Positions 1 to 4,800 of a stretch of DNA of 21,322 bases are shown piece after piece. The translations under genes and the position numbers were made by a program. How positions within the stretch are numbered: position 1 is the stretch's first letter; each line of letters starts with the position of its first letter. The DNA comes from a virus: positions 1 through 21,322 of IMG/VR virus record IMGVR_UViG_3300025138_000452; one strand, written 5' to 3'. The notes beneath the pieces were generated by a model. That model was not told the DNA's origin. It saw nothing but the letters and a program-made list of their open reading frames with translations, and searched no databases.

Positions 1-122
1 TTGATCCTCTAGTACAGGCAGCTATTGCACACGATAATCTGTATGTATTTGCTACTACCACTATGAACGCAGATGGTACTGCAGGTCGGTTTACTGTTGA
101 GTTAGAATACTCAGTACATTAA
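1..122 (+). CDS. C-terminal end of unknown phage protein (5' truncated)
   Basis: An open frame (codons from position 3) runs from the window edge to a TAA at 120-122 and encodes the last 39 residues of a protein that starts outside the window. The tail reads as alternating polar and hydrophobic residues (for example GTAGRFTVELEYSV), as expected of a beta-rich chain end. The next gene starts 13 nt later behind a GGGGG-containing ribosome binding site, so the two are probably co-transcribed. I do not recognise the family. A virion or accessory structural protein is possible given the neighbours, but nothing in the visible part proves it. Confidence 0.6.
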   Translation, partial: DPLVQAAIAHDNLYVFATTTMNADGTAGRFTVELEYSVH

Positions 123-135
123 GGGGGAATAACCA

Positions 136-438
136 ATGGTTGATCAAGCAGCATTAGTAGGAGAACACTTAGGGTGGGCTGTAGAAGATGCAGTCACTCT
201 AGGTGATACTGCTACTACACACGTAGTTTGCACTGACGCTAAGATGGTGCTTATTGAAACAAGTCACGCTTTAGACATTGGGTTTGGCGTAGCGGAAGCT
301 GATATTACTGATAGTGATATTATGCTTCCTGCTGGTGTACATTCTCTTGTAGTACCTAAAGCTATAGGCAATGCTACTATCTTAAACTATAGACGAGGTA
401 GCAGCACAAGTACATTAGTACGTGTAGTACTATCATAA
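136..438 (+). CDS. Small beta-rich phage protein, unknown function
   Basis: This 100-residue protein starts at ATG 136, preceded by AAGGGGGAATAACC, a strong Shine-Dalgarno. It has no transmembrane segment, and most of it alternates short hydrophobic strands with turns; the C-terminal half (DIMLPAGVHSLVVPKAIGNA, then a serine/threonine-rich strand ending LVRVVLS) looks like a beta sandwich. Such small proteins in phage late regions are often capsid or tail decorations, but no diagnostic motif is visible, so function is left open. It lies between the truncated upstream gene and the lysine/methionine-rich protein at 460, on the same strand with short gaps. Confidence 0.7.
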   Translation: MVDQAALVGEHLGWAVEDAVTLGDTATTHVVCTDAKMVLIETSHALDIGFGVAEADITDSDIMLPAGVHSLVVPKAIGNATILNYRRGSSTSTLVRVVLS

Positions 439-459
439 GATAAACAAAAGGAATATACA

Positions 460-798
460 ATGTCTAAAGCAGACCCAGCATGGCTAAAGGCCATGAAAAA
501 AGAAGCTGACAAATTAGGTCTACCTCTTCGTGAGTTATTAACTAAGTCAACAAAACCAAAATCTAAACCAAAAACTAAGTCTAAAACTATGGCTGCTGCT
601 AGAGGTGGTATGCCTATGGTTAAAAAAGACGGTAAGAAAATTCCTGCTTTTGCTGCTGACGGTGTTGGCAAAATGATGGCTGGGGGAATGACTAAAAAGA
701 AACCTGCAGCTAAAATGATGGCTGGCGGTATGGGCAAGAAGAGTGGTTATATGTATGGCGGTATGGCTAAGAAAAAACCTGCAGCTAAGAAGAAGTAA
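460..798 (+). CDS. Lysine- and Met/Gly-rich small basic protein
   Basis: The 112-residue protein begins at ATG 460 behind AAAGGAATATACA. By hand count 29 residues are lysine against about six acidic residues, so it is strongly basic. Residues 1-30 could form a helix (PAWLKAMKKEADKLGLPLRE); residues 31-45 are a Lys/Pro/Ser/Thr spacer; from about residue 48 the chain is built from imperfect repeats of MMAGGM/MYGGM blocks alternating with KKKPAAK. The repeats are visible in DNA as 13-14 nt copies (671-683 with 713-725; 700-713 with 775-788). Similar Met-Gly-Gly/KKPAAK proteins are common in marine phages and lack an assigned role. Nucleic-acid binding is an inference from charge only. Confidence 0.8.
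   Translation: MSKADPAWLKAMKKEADKLGLPLRELLTKSTKPKSKPKTKSKTMAAARGGMPMVKKDGKKIPAFAADGVGKMMAGGMTKKKPAAKMMAGGMGKKSGYMYGGMAKKKPAAKKK
671..788 (+). repeat. Short direct repeats coding MMAGGM / KKKPAAK blocks
   Basis: Inside the lysine/methionine-rich gene, AAATGATGGCTGG occurs at 671-683 and 713-725, and AAACCTGCAGCTAA at 700-713 and 775-788. They encode the MMAGGM and KKKPAAK blocks. Slippage or recombination between copies would add or remove whole in-frame blocks. Confidence 0.75.
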
Positions 799-814
799 CT
801 ACTATGCATAGCGG

Positions 815-845
815 GATTGCAATCTTGTATGTAGTCCTGTAAGAT
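815..845 (+). promoter_or_regulatory. Candidate sigma70-like promoter with palindrome
   Basis: The gap 799-889 holds TTGCAA (817-822) and TAAGAT (840-845) separated by 17 nt, each matching four of six consensus bases. The -35 element sits inside a perfect 10-bp palindrome GATTGCAATC (815-824), as an operator might. A second -10 option is the extended TGGTATAAC at 852-860. Which, if either, is used cannot be told from sequence. Confidence 0.35.
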
Positions 846-849
846 AAAA

Positions 850-892
850 CATGGTATAACTATCCTTGGTACTATAGAGGAGTTATACCATG
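850..892 (+). promoter_or_regulatory. 12-bp inverted repeat covering SD and start codon
   Basis: CATGGTATAACT (850-861) and AGTTATACCATG (881-892) are perfect reverse complements around a 19-nt loop. The right arm ends exactly on the ATG (890-892) of the 46-aa gene, and the Shine-Dalgarno AGAGGAG (876-882) lies at the loop/stem boundary; CCT (864-866) can also pair with AGG (878-880). In RNA this hairpin would bury both SD and start codon. In DNA the same sequence could be an operator, since the left arm contains an extended -10-like TGGTATAAC. Confidence 0.7.
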
Positions 893-1030
893 TTTAAACG
901 TTTTTTAATTAAATTTCAGAAGAACCAGCAACTACGAGCAGACTACTGGATTCTTATGAACATGTCAGACAAAGACCTAATAGATATAGGAATTACCCGT
1001 GGTGAAATCAAAGGCAAAGTCTACCGTTAA
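890..1030 (+). CDS. DUF1127-like small protein
   Basis: This 46-residue ORF has ATG 890, a good SD (AGAGGAG at 876-882) and TAA 1028-1030. The N-terminal half is basic and aromatic (MFKRFLIKFQKNQQLRADYW). The C-terminal half, LMNMSDKDLIDIGITRGEI, closely follows the DUF1127 pattern of a conserved LxxMsDreLxDIGisRgeI motif near the end of a 45-70 residue protein. DUF1127 proteins are abundant in proteobacteria, especially alphaproteobacteria, and at least one characterised member (CcaF1 of Rhodobacter) is an RNA-binding protein. The gene sits behind its own promoter-like gap and a hairpin spanning its start, and overlaps the next gene by 32 nt. A role in binding host or phage RNA is inference. 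The family call is confident from the motif. Confidence 0.85.
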   Translation: MFKRFLIKFQKNQQLRADYWILMNMSDKDLIDIGITRGEIKGKVYR

Positions 1031-1187
1031 TGCGGCTGGTAATTATACTAAGCCTACTATGCGTAAGTCTCTTGTGGCATCCGTTAAGGCTGGCAGTTCA
1101 GGTGGACGCCCCGGCCAGTGGTCAGCAAGGAAAGCGCAATTGGTTGCTAAAAAATATAAAGCTAAAGGTGGGGGATATAAGTCTTAA
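999..1187 (+). CDS. Conserved small basic phage protein (STVNAAGNYTKP family)
   Basis: The 62-residue protein starts at GTG 999 (or the adjacent GTG 1002), 6 nt after AGGAA (988-992), and overlaps the DUF1127-like gene by 32 nt in another frame. It carries two blocks I recognise from marine myovirus and podovirus genomes: STVNAAGNYTKPTMRKSL (residues 8-25) and GGRPGQWSARKAQLVAKKY (residues 35-53), then a glycine/lysine tail. It is very basic and has no membrane segment. The family is usually annotated only as a domain of unknown function. Being translationally coupled between two other small genes suggests shared expression; the function is unknown. Confidence 0.85.
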   Translation: MVKSKAKSTVNAAGNYTKPTMRKSLVASVKAGSSGGRPGQWSARKAQLVAKKYKAKGGGYKS

Positions 1188-1492
1188 TGGCTAAAGACCC
1201 TAAAGTTGGTACTGGTAAAAAACCTAAAGGTAGTGGTAGAAGACTTTATACGGATGAGAATCCTAAAGATACCGTTAGTATAAAGTTTGCTACTGTAAAG
1301 GAAGCTAAAGAAACTATAGCTAAAGTTAAACGAATAAACAAATCCTATGCACGTAAGATTCAAATCTTGACAGTACTAGAGCAACGTGCTAAAGTTATGG
1401 GTAAGACTGAGATAGCTAGACTTGCAAAGCAAGCAAAGCTACAGTTAAAAAAACAAAAGGATAAAGGCAATGAAGGGCGTAAAGCACTATAA
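1187..1492 (+). CDS. Conserved small basic phage protein (GTGKKPKGSGRRLYTDENP family)
   Basis: This 101-residue protein starts at ATG 1187, sharing one base with the preceding TAA (TAATG), which indicates translational coupling. The N-terminal signature VGTGKKPKGSGRRLYTDENP (residues 7-26) is followed by DTVSIKF and a helical, lysine-rich region (residues 36-95) containing ARKIQILTVLEQRAKVMGK. I recognise this arrangement from aquatic phages and large aquatic viruses, where it is an uncharacterised family. There are no catalytic motifs or membrane segments. Its high positive charge and its cluster with similar proteins fit a nucleic-acid-associated or virion-packaged role, but that is inference. 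Confidence 0.85.
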   Translation: MAKDPKVGTGKKPKGSGRRLYTDENPKDTVSIKFATVKEAKETIAKVKRINKSYARKIQILTVLEQRAKVMGKTEIARLAKQAKLQLKKQKDKGNEGRKAL

Positions 1493-1661
1493 AAAAGACG
1501 GTACAGAACATACTGGTGGTACTCACAAGATGCCTGATGGTTCTTTACACACAGGTAAAACACATAGTAAAACAACTGTAAAGCTATTTCACTATAAAGA
1601 TTTAAGTAAAACAGCAAAGGCTAAAGCCGATGGCAAAATCAAAAAGTCAAAAAAGTCTTAG
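1470..1661 (+). CDS. Small His/Lys/Gly-rich phage protein
   Basis: The 63-residue protein starts at ATG 1470 after AAAGG and overlaps the previous gene by 23 nt. The N-terminal part is a short tandem: HYKKDGTEHTGGTHKMPDGS is followed by LHTGKTHSKT, giving a repeating G/H/T pattern. Then comes VKLFHYKDLSKTAKAKA and a lysine tail. Histidines recur at regular spacing (residues 6, 14, 19, 27, 32 and 41 or nearby), so metal binding is conceivable but unproven. The 'MPDGSLHTGKTH' block occurs in other marine phages as an unannotated small protein. The next gene starts inside its 3' end. Confidence 0.8.
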   Translation: MKGVKHYKKDGTEHTGGTHKMPDGSLHTGKTHSKTTVKLFHYKDLSKTAKAKADGKIKKSKKS

Positions 1662-1887
1662 TCGATGGACAAAGCAAGATTGGAAAACTAAAAGTGGTAA
1701 GCCTTCGACACAGGGTGCTAGTGCTACAGGCGAAAGGTATTTACCTGCGAGTGCTATTAAAGCTATGGATGCAAAAACGTATGCAGCCAGTAGTGCTAAG
1801 AAAAGAAAAGATACTGCATCCGGTAAGCAATTTTCTAAGCAACCGAAGAAAGCAGCGGCTACATCAAAACTTTTTAGAAAGGCATAA
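1630..1887 (+). CDS. Conserved small basic phage protein (SLSRWTKQDWKTKSGKPS family)
   Basis: This 85-residue protein starts at ATG 1630, 32 nt inside the preceding gene. It contains the block SLSRWTKQDWKTKSGKPSTQ (residues 9-28), then ATGERYLPASAIKAM and SAKKRKDTASGKQFSKQPKK, an arrangement I recognise from aquatic phages and large DNA viruses (possibly the DUF5872 family, recalled without verification). It is lysine-rich with no membrane segment, and it ends the block of small basic genes. The next ORF, with a TTG start five nt on, begins the membrane-protein/lysis region. Function is unknown. Confidence 0.85.
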   Translation: MAKSKSQKSLSRWTKQDWKTKSGKPSTQGASATGERYLPASAIKAMDAKTYAASSAKKRKDTASGKQFSKQPKKAAATSKLFRKA

Positions 1888-1892
1888 CTACA

Positions 1893-2225
1893 TTGACATC
1901 CTTTGAAGAAGCAGACAATAACGGTAGTGGTTCTATTGAAAAGCATGAATGGGATTTATTACTATTAGAAGACAAACGCCGAAGGATTGAAGATGAAGAC
2001 GCCCATAGGGATCAGACTAGGAAGATGGCTTGGTTCGCTTTATGGGGAATGTTGCTATATCCTTTTGGTGTTGTTTTTACAAGCGCACTTGGTCTTGATA
2101 ATGCTTCAGCGATCATTGGCAGTATGGCTTCTATCTATTTTGTTTCTGTGGCTGGCGTGGTATCTGTCTTTATGGGTGTAGCTAACTTAGCTAAGAAAGC
2201 TGTAACTAAGGATAAACTAGAATGA
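1893..2225 (+). CDS. EF-hand plus two-helix membrane protein, holin-like
   Basis: The 110-residue protein starts at TTG 1893; no ATG lies upstream in frame before the previous stop, and the first internal Met (residue 45) would remove the N-terminal motif. Residues 8-19 (DNNGSGSIEKHE) match a canonical EF-hand calcium loop at every key position: D8, N10, S12, G13, I15, E16, E19. Residues 25-44 are a charged helix. Hydrophobic segments span about 45-66 and 72-98, with a lysine-rich C-terminus. Two helices in a protein of this size directly before an endolysin cassette suggest a holin or antiholin, with the EF-hand on the N-terminal side. It overlaps the next gene by ATGA. Calcium binding and the holin role are both inferred. 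Confidence 0.8.
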   Translation: MTSFEEADNNGSGSIEKHEWDLLLLEDKRRRIEDEDAHRDQTRKMAWFALWGMLLYPFGVVFTSALGLDNASAIIGSMASIYFVSVAGVVSVFMGVANLAKKAVTKDKLE

Positions 2226-2575
2226 TTGGTCAACTATTAGGTGCAGTCGGTAGTCTTGCCAGCACTTACCTAGACGGTAAGGTAGCGGTACAGAAAGCTA
2301 ATGCGGAGATTAAAGTTAAGCAAGCTACTGGTGAGATTGATTGGGACATAGAAGCAATACGAGCTACACAGAATAGCTGGAAAGATGAGTGGATTACTTT
2401 ACTTTTTAGTATCCCATTAATTCTGGCATTTTGTGGTGATTGGGGAAATCAAATTGTACAGGCAGGATTTACTGCACTGGAAGTAATGCCTACATGGTAT
2501 CAGTATTCTTTAGGTGGGATTGTAAGTGCCAGCATTGGTATGCGGTCTGTATCTAAGTTCTTTGGAAATAAGTAA
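2222..2575 (+). CDS. Holin-like protein (GTA-type 3TM holin family)
   Basis: The 117-residue protein starts at ATG 2222, overlapping the upstream stop (ATGA). The N-terminus is amphipathic and glycine-rich (IGQLLGAVGSLASTYLDGK, residues 2-20), followed by a charged helix. Hydrophobic segments lie at about 57-73 (WITLLFSIPLILAF) and 93-108. An LLG-(A/S)VG start, a charged linker, then W-x-x-x-x-hydrophobic segments is the layout of the 'holin of 3TMs' family found in gene transfer agents and alphaproteobacterial phages. The position before spanin- and endolysin-like genes agrees. The assignment rests on layout rather than a catalytic motif. Confidence 0.7.
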   Translation: MIGQLLGAVGSLASTYLDGKVAVQKANAEIKVKQATGEIDWDIEAIRATQNSWKDEWITLLFSIPLILAFCGDWGNQIVQAGFTALEVMPTWYQYSLGGIVSASIGMRSVSKFFGNK

Positions 2576-2868
2576 TGACTAAGGTTAGTGAAAGCTCTGA
2601 GTTTACTATTCCACTAAAGAACCTATTGTCTTTGGTAGCAGCCACTGCAATATCTGTGTGGGCTTACTTTGGTATTATGGAACGACTAACTTTTATTGAA
2701 CGAGAGCTACTAACCCACTGGGAAGAAATAGAAGAGAACGATAACTGGATTGATGCGTGGTCACCACCACCTGCAGTAGCAGAAAGTATTAAACGAGTTA
2801 GAGCGTTAGAGTTACAAATAAAAGAGTTGGAACTTAAACTACAATTTCTTTTAGCAACACGAAAGTAA
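2575..2868 (+). CDS. Single-pass membrane protein with coiled coil, inner-spanin-like
   Basis: The 97-residue protein starts at ATG 2575 (TAATG overlap). A short polar N-terminus precedes one hydrophobic segment (about residues 15-34, LKNLLSLVAATAISVWAYFG), and the rest is charged. Residues 36-55 are acidic/helical, a proline-containing stretch (WSPPPAV) follows, and residues 70-93 form a leucine-heptad-like helix (IKRVRALELQIKELELKLQF). N-in topology with a periplasmic coiled coil is how inner-membrane spanins look, and the gene sits between a holin-like gene and the endolysin. No lipoprotein partner is obvious, so the spanin call is tentative. Confidence 0.65.
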   Translation: MTKVSESSEFTIPLKNLLSLVAATAISVWAYFGIMERLTFIERELLTHWEEIEENDNWIDAWSPPPAVAESIKRVRALELQIKELELKLQFLLATRK

Positions 2869-2874
2869 TAAGAA

Positions 2875-3048
2875 ATGTGGGCGTTAGTTTGGTTGCAGTT
2901 AACTTCAGGTATGCCATTAGAGTACTTTCAAATATCTTCCTACGAAAGTAGATCAATATGTGAACAAGTTAAACAAAGGGCAAGCATTATGATAACAGAC
3001 ACTAGTATCACAATTGCTTGCTTACATACAGGGGTAACAAAAGAATGA
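2875..3048 (+). CDS. 57-aa small secreted/membrane-associated protein with two cysteines
   Basis: An ORF from ATG 2875 to TGA 3046-3048 encodes 57 residues. It begins with a short hydrophobic stretch (MWALVWLQLTSG), then EYFQISSYESRSICEQVKQR and a hydrophobic C-terminal part (ASIMITDTSITIACL). The two cysteines (residues 29 and 49) could form a disulfide if exported. Its stop overlaps the endolysin start as ATGA, the same coupling used elsewhere in the cassette, which argues it is real. The Shine-Dalgarno is weak. It could be a small outer-spanin substitute or a lysis accessory protein; no lipobox is visible at the N-terminus. Confidence 0.65.
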   Translation: MWALVWLQLTSGMPLEYFQISSYESRSICEQVKQRASIMITDTSITIACLHTGVTKE

Positions 3049-3500
3049 GTTTTAAATTAAGTGTACGTAGCCATGTTAAACTAGAAGGTTTAGATCAACG
3101 TCTTGTTGCAGTAGTTAAGAGCGCAATATTTAAAAGTAAGATTGACTTTGGTGTTATCTGTGGTATGCGTACTACAAAAGAACAAGAAGCCTTAGTCTCA
3201 AAAGGCGCAAGCCAGACTATGAAAAGCAAACACTTGGACGGTCTTGCGGTAGACTTAATGGCTTACATTGGTTCTCGTGGTTCATGGGAATTAAATCTGT
3301 ATGATGATATAGCTGACGCAATGGCAGAAGCTGCACGGGAAATAGACGTACCTATTAGGTGGGGCGCAAGTTGGACAGTCCCAAATATAGCTCACTTTGA
3401 TGGGTCTATGGAAGACGCAATGAACAGCTACATTGATGAGCGTAGATCACAAAATCGTAGACCCTTTATTGACGCTCCGCATTTTGAGTTAATGGTATAG
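3045..3500 (+). CDS. Endolysin, M15-family peptidoglycan peptidase
   Basis: The 151-residue enzyme is predicted to cleave peptide cross-links or stems of peptidoglycan at the end of infection. The zinc site is visible: SKHLDGLAVDL (H63 and D70) and DAPHFEL (H146, with D143 as the probable catalytic acid), which is the SxHxxGxAxD...DxPHFEL signature of M15 L-alanyl-D-glutamate/D-Ala-D-Ala peptidases such as phage T5 endolysin. GVICGMRTTKEQ (36-47) and RWGASW (105-110) are further family blocks. ATG 3045 was chosen over an upstream TTG at 3018 because AGGGG (3030-3034) sits 10 nt before it and it overlaps the previous stop. No signal peptide is seen, so release needs the upstream holin-like proteins. 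Confidence 0.92.
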   Translation: MSFKLSVRSHVKLEGLDQRLVAVVKSAIFKSKIDFGVICGMRTTKEQEALVSKGASQTMKSKHLDGLAVDLMAYIGSRGSWELNLYDDIADAMAEAAREIDVPIRWGASWTVPNIAHFDGSMEDAMNSYIDERRSQNRRPFIDAPHFELMV

Positions 3501-3512
3501 GGAAACATAATA

Positions 3513-3887
3513 ATGGCACGTGCGTTAACAGAACGTCAACAAAAGTTTCTAGCAATCCTTATGGATGAAGCAGGTGGAGACATTTCTACTGCTAAGATAA
3601 TGGCGGGTTACTCTGCTAATACTTCTAACCTTGAAGTTACCAATAGTTTAAAAGAAGAGATCATTGATGTAACGCACAGTTACCTAGCACGTAATGTACC
3701 TAAAGCTGCAATGGCTATGGTAGGTGCTTTGTACGATCCAACTGAGTTGGGTATTCGTGATAAGATGGCAGCAGCTAAAGAACTACTAGATCGTACTGGC
3801 CTTGTTAAAACTGAAAAGGTACAGATAGAAGCTAAGGGCGGTGTAATGCTTATGCCAGCCAAGAATCCAACAGAGGAAGAGGAATAA
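3513..3887 (+). CDS. terS: Terminase small subunit
   Basis: The 124-residue protein starts at ATG 3513 after GGGAAACATAATA. The N-terminal region (residues 5-34: LTERQQKFLAIL...ISTAKIMAGYS) is the helix-turn-helix DNA-recognition pattern of Terminase_2-type small subunits. The middle is helical (NVPKAAMAMVGALYDP, then AAAKELLDRTGLVK), the usual oligomerisation region, and the acidic C-terminus (PTEEEE) is the typical TerL-contacting tail. Its role is to recognise the packaging site and regulate the large subunit. TerL follows about 0.8 kb downstream after two small genes, one of them HTH-like. Confidence 0.85.
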   Translation: MARALTERQQKFLAILMDEAGGDISTAKIMAGYSANTSNLEVTNSLKEEIIDVTHSYLARNVPKAAMAMVGALYDPTELGIRDKMAAAKELLDRTGLVKTEKVQIEAKGGVMLMPAKNPTEEEE

Positions 3888-3891
3888 ACCA

Positions 3892-4374
3892 ATGAGAATA
3901 CTTACATCACTTGCAAAAAAAAGAATAAAAGAAAAATTAAAAAAGAAAGCTGCTGAAAAGATAGCAGATGCTGCTAATAAAAAGAAAGCAAAAACAGCAG
4001 CAGAAAAGAAAAAAGCAGATACAACGAAAAAACTAGTACTCAGCCCCCAACAAGTGGCAGCAGCTAAAAAAGCAAAAGCTAAGCCTGCAAAACCTGCGAT
4101 TAATCCAATAACAGGAAAACCAAGTAGAACTAAGGGTAAACCTTCTAATCCTAAAATAACTTTTGAATCAGAATTACGTGCGTTAAAAAGTAAAGCAATG
4201 ACAGATGCTAATCGTCAAAGGGAAGCATCTAAACTTGCTGTAAAATATGGAAGAACTATTCGTATGAACGGTAAAACTTTTGGGCCAAAGAAAGGACCAC
4301 CTATTTCTCGTGAACGGATACCCGGCGTTAAGAGAAATAATAAAGGTGAAATTATTGATAGAGAAGGTACGTAG
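3892..4374 (+). CDS. Lysine-rich basic protein, unknown function
   Basis: The 160-residue protein starts at ATG 3892 behind AGGAAGAGGAATAAACC. The first 90 residues are dominated by Lys and Ala (KKRIKEKLKKKAAEKIADAA, then more KKA/AKP units) and should form a charged helix followed by a Pro/Lys linker. Residues 105-160 look more folded (ITFESELRALKSKAMTDANR; KYGRTIRMNGKTFGPKKGPP). No enzymatic motif is visible. It sits inside the terminase cluster and is among the most basic proteins here, so DNA association during packaging is a reasonable guess but only that. Confidence 0.75.
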   Translation: MRILTSLAKKRIKEKLKKKAAEKIADAANKKKAKTAAEKKKADTTKKLVLSPQQVAAAKKAKAKPAKPAINPITGKPSRTKGKPSNPKITFESELRALKSKAMTDANRQREASKLAVKYGRTIRMNGKTFGPKKGPPISRERIPGVKRNNKGEIIDREGT

Positions 4375-4386
4375 TATAGGAAAACA

Positions 4387-4800
4387 ATGACTAAATCAGT
4401 AGGTACATGGAAGTTACCACAGCCCACAGACTTAAAAGAAGACAACGTATGGGTTCCAATCCCACGTGTAGCAAGAACAATTCCGTATGGATATGAAATA
4501 GACCCAGAAGATAACGGAATACTCTTGCCAATTAGCTACGAACTTGATATGCTTGAGCAAGCACAGAAATACATTAAACAGTATTCGTATCGGGAAGTAG
4601 CAAACTGGCTTACTAGAAATACAGGTAGGTCAATTTCACACGTAGGATTAAGGAAACGGTTAGACAATGAGCGACAAAGAAAGAACAAAGCTGGAAGCCT
4701 ACGCCGATGGGCAGAGTATGCAAAAAAGGCAATCGCCAAAGCGGAAGAAATTGAAAACACCAGAACTGGCGCAAAAGAAAAAGAAGACAAAGCAGCCTAG
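4387..4800 (+). CDS. HTH-containing protein next to terminase
   Basis: The 137-residue protein starts at ATG 4387 after AGGAAAACA. The N-terminal half (PQPTDLKEDNVWVPIPRVAR, then GYEIDPEDNGILLPI) looks like an extended domain. Residues 57-92 (EQAQKYIKQYSYREVANWLT, then SISHVGLRKRLDNERQRK) have the spacing of a resolvase-like helix-turn-helix. The C-terminus is a long charged helix. The TerL reading frame starts inside this gene and overlaps it by 134 nt. It may be a packaging accessory or second DNA-recognition subunit; similar proteins precede TerL in related marine phages. The molecular role is inferred from position. Confidence 0.75.
   Translation: MTKSVGTWKLPQPTDLKEDNVWVPIPRVARTIPYGYEIDPEDNGILLPISYELDMLEQAQKYIKQYSYREVANWLTRNTGRSISHVGLRKRLDNERQRKNKAGSLRRWAEYAKKAIAKAEEIENTRTGAKEKEDKAA
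4650..4657 (+). promoter_or_regulatory. Shine-Dalgarno deciding the TerL start
   Basis: AAGGAAAC at 4650-4657 lies 9 nt before ATG 4667. The same octamer precedes the portal gene (6240-6247) and the gene at 14902, and near-matches (GGGAAACA, AGGAAAAC) precede 3513 and 4387. This supports initiation at 4667 inside the upstream gene. Confidence 0.55.

Noticed and set aside
387-737. Minus-strand frame opposite the lysine/methionine-rich gene
   Set aside because: Shadow of the KKKPAAK/MMAGGM repeats; crosses two well-supported + genes.
1360-1617. Minus-strand frame in the small-gene block
   Set aside because: Antisense to two overlapping conserved + genes; no SD.
3018-3044. Upstream TTG start for the endolysin
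   Set aside because: AGGGG at 3030-3034 and the ATGA overlap support ATG 3045, and the extra nine residues add no domain.
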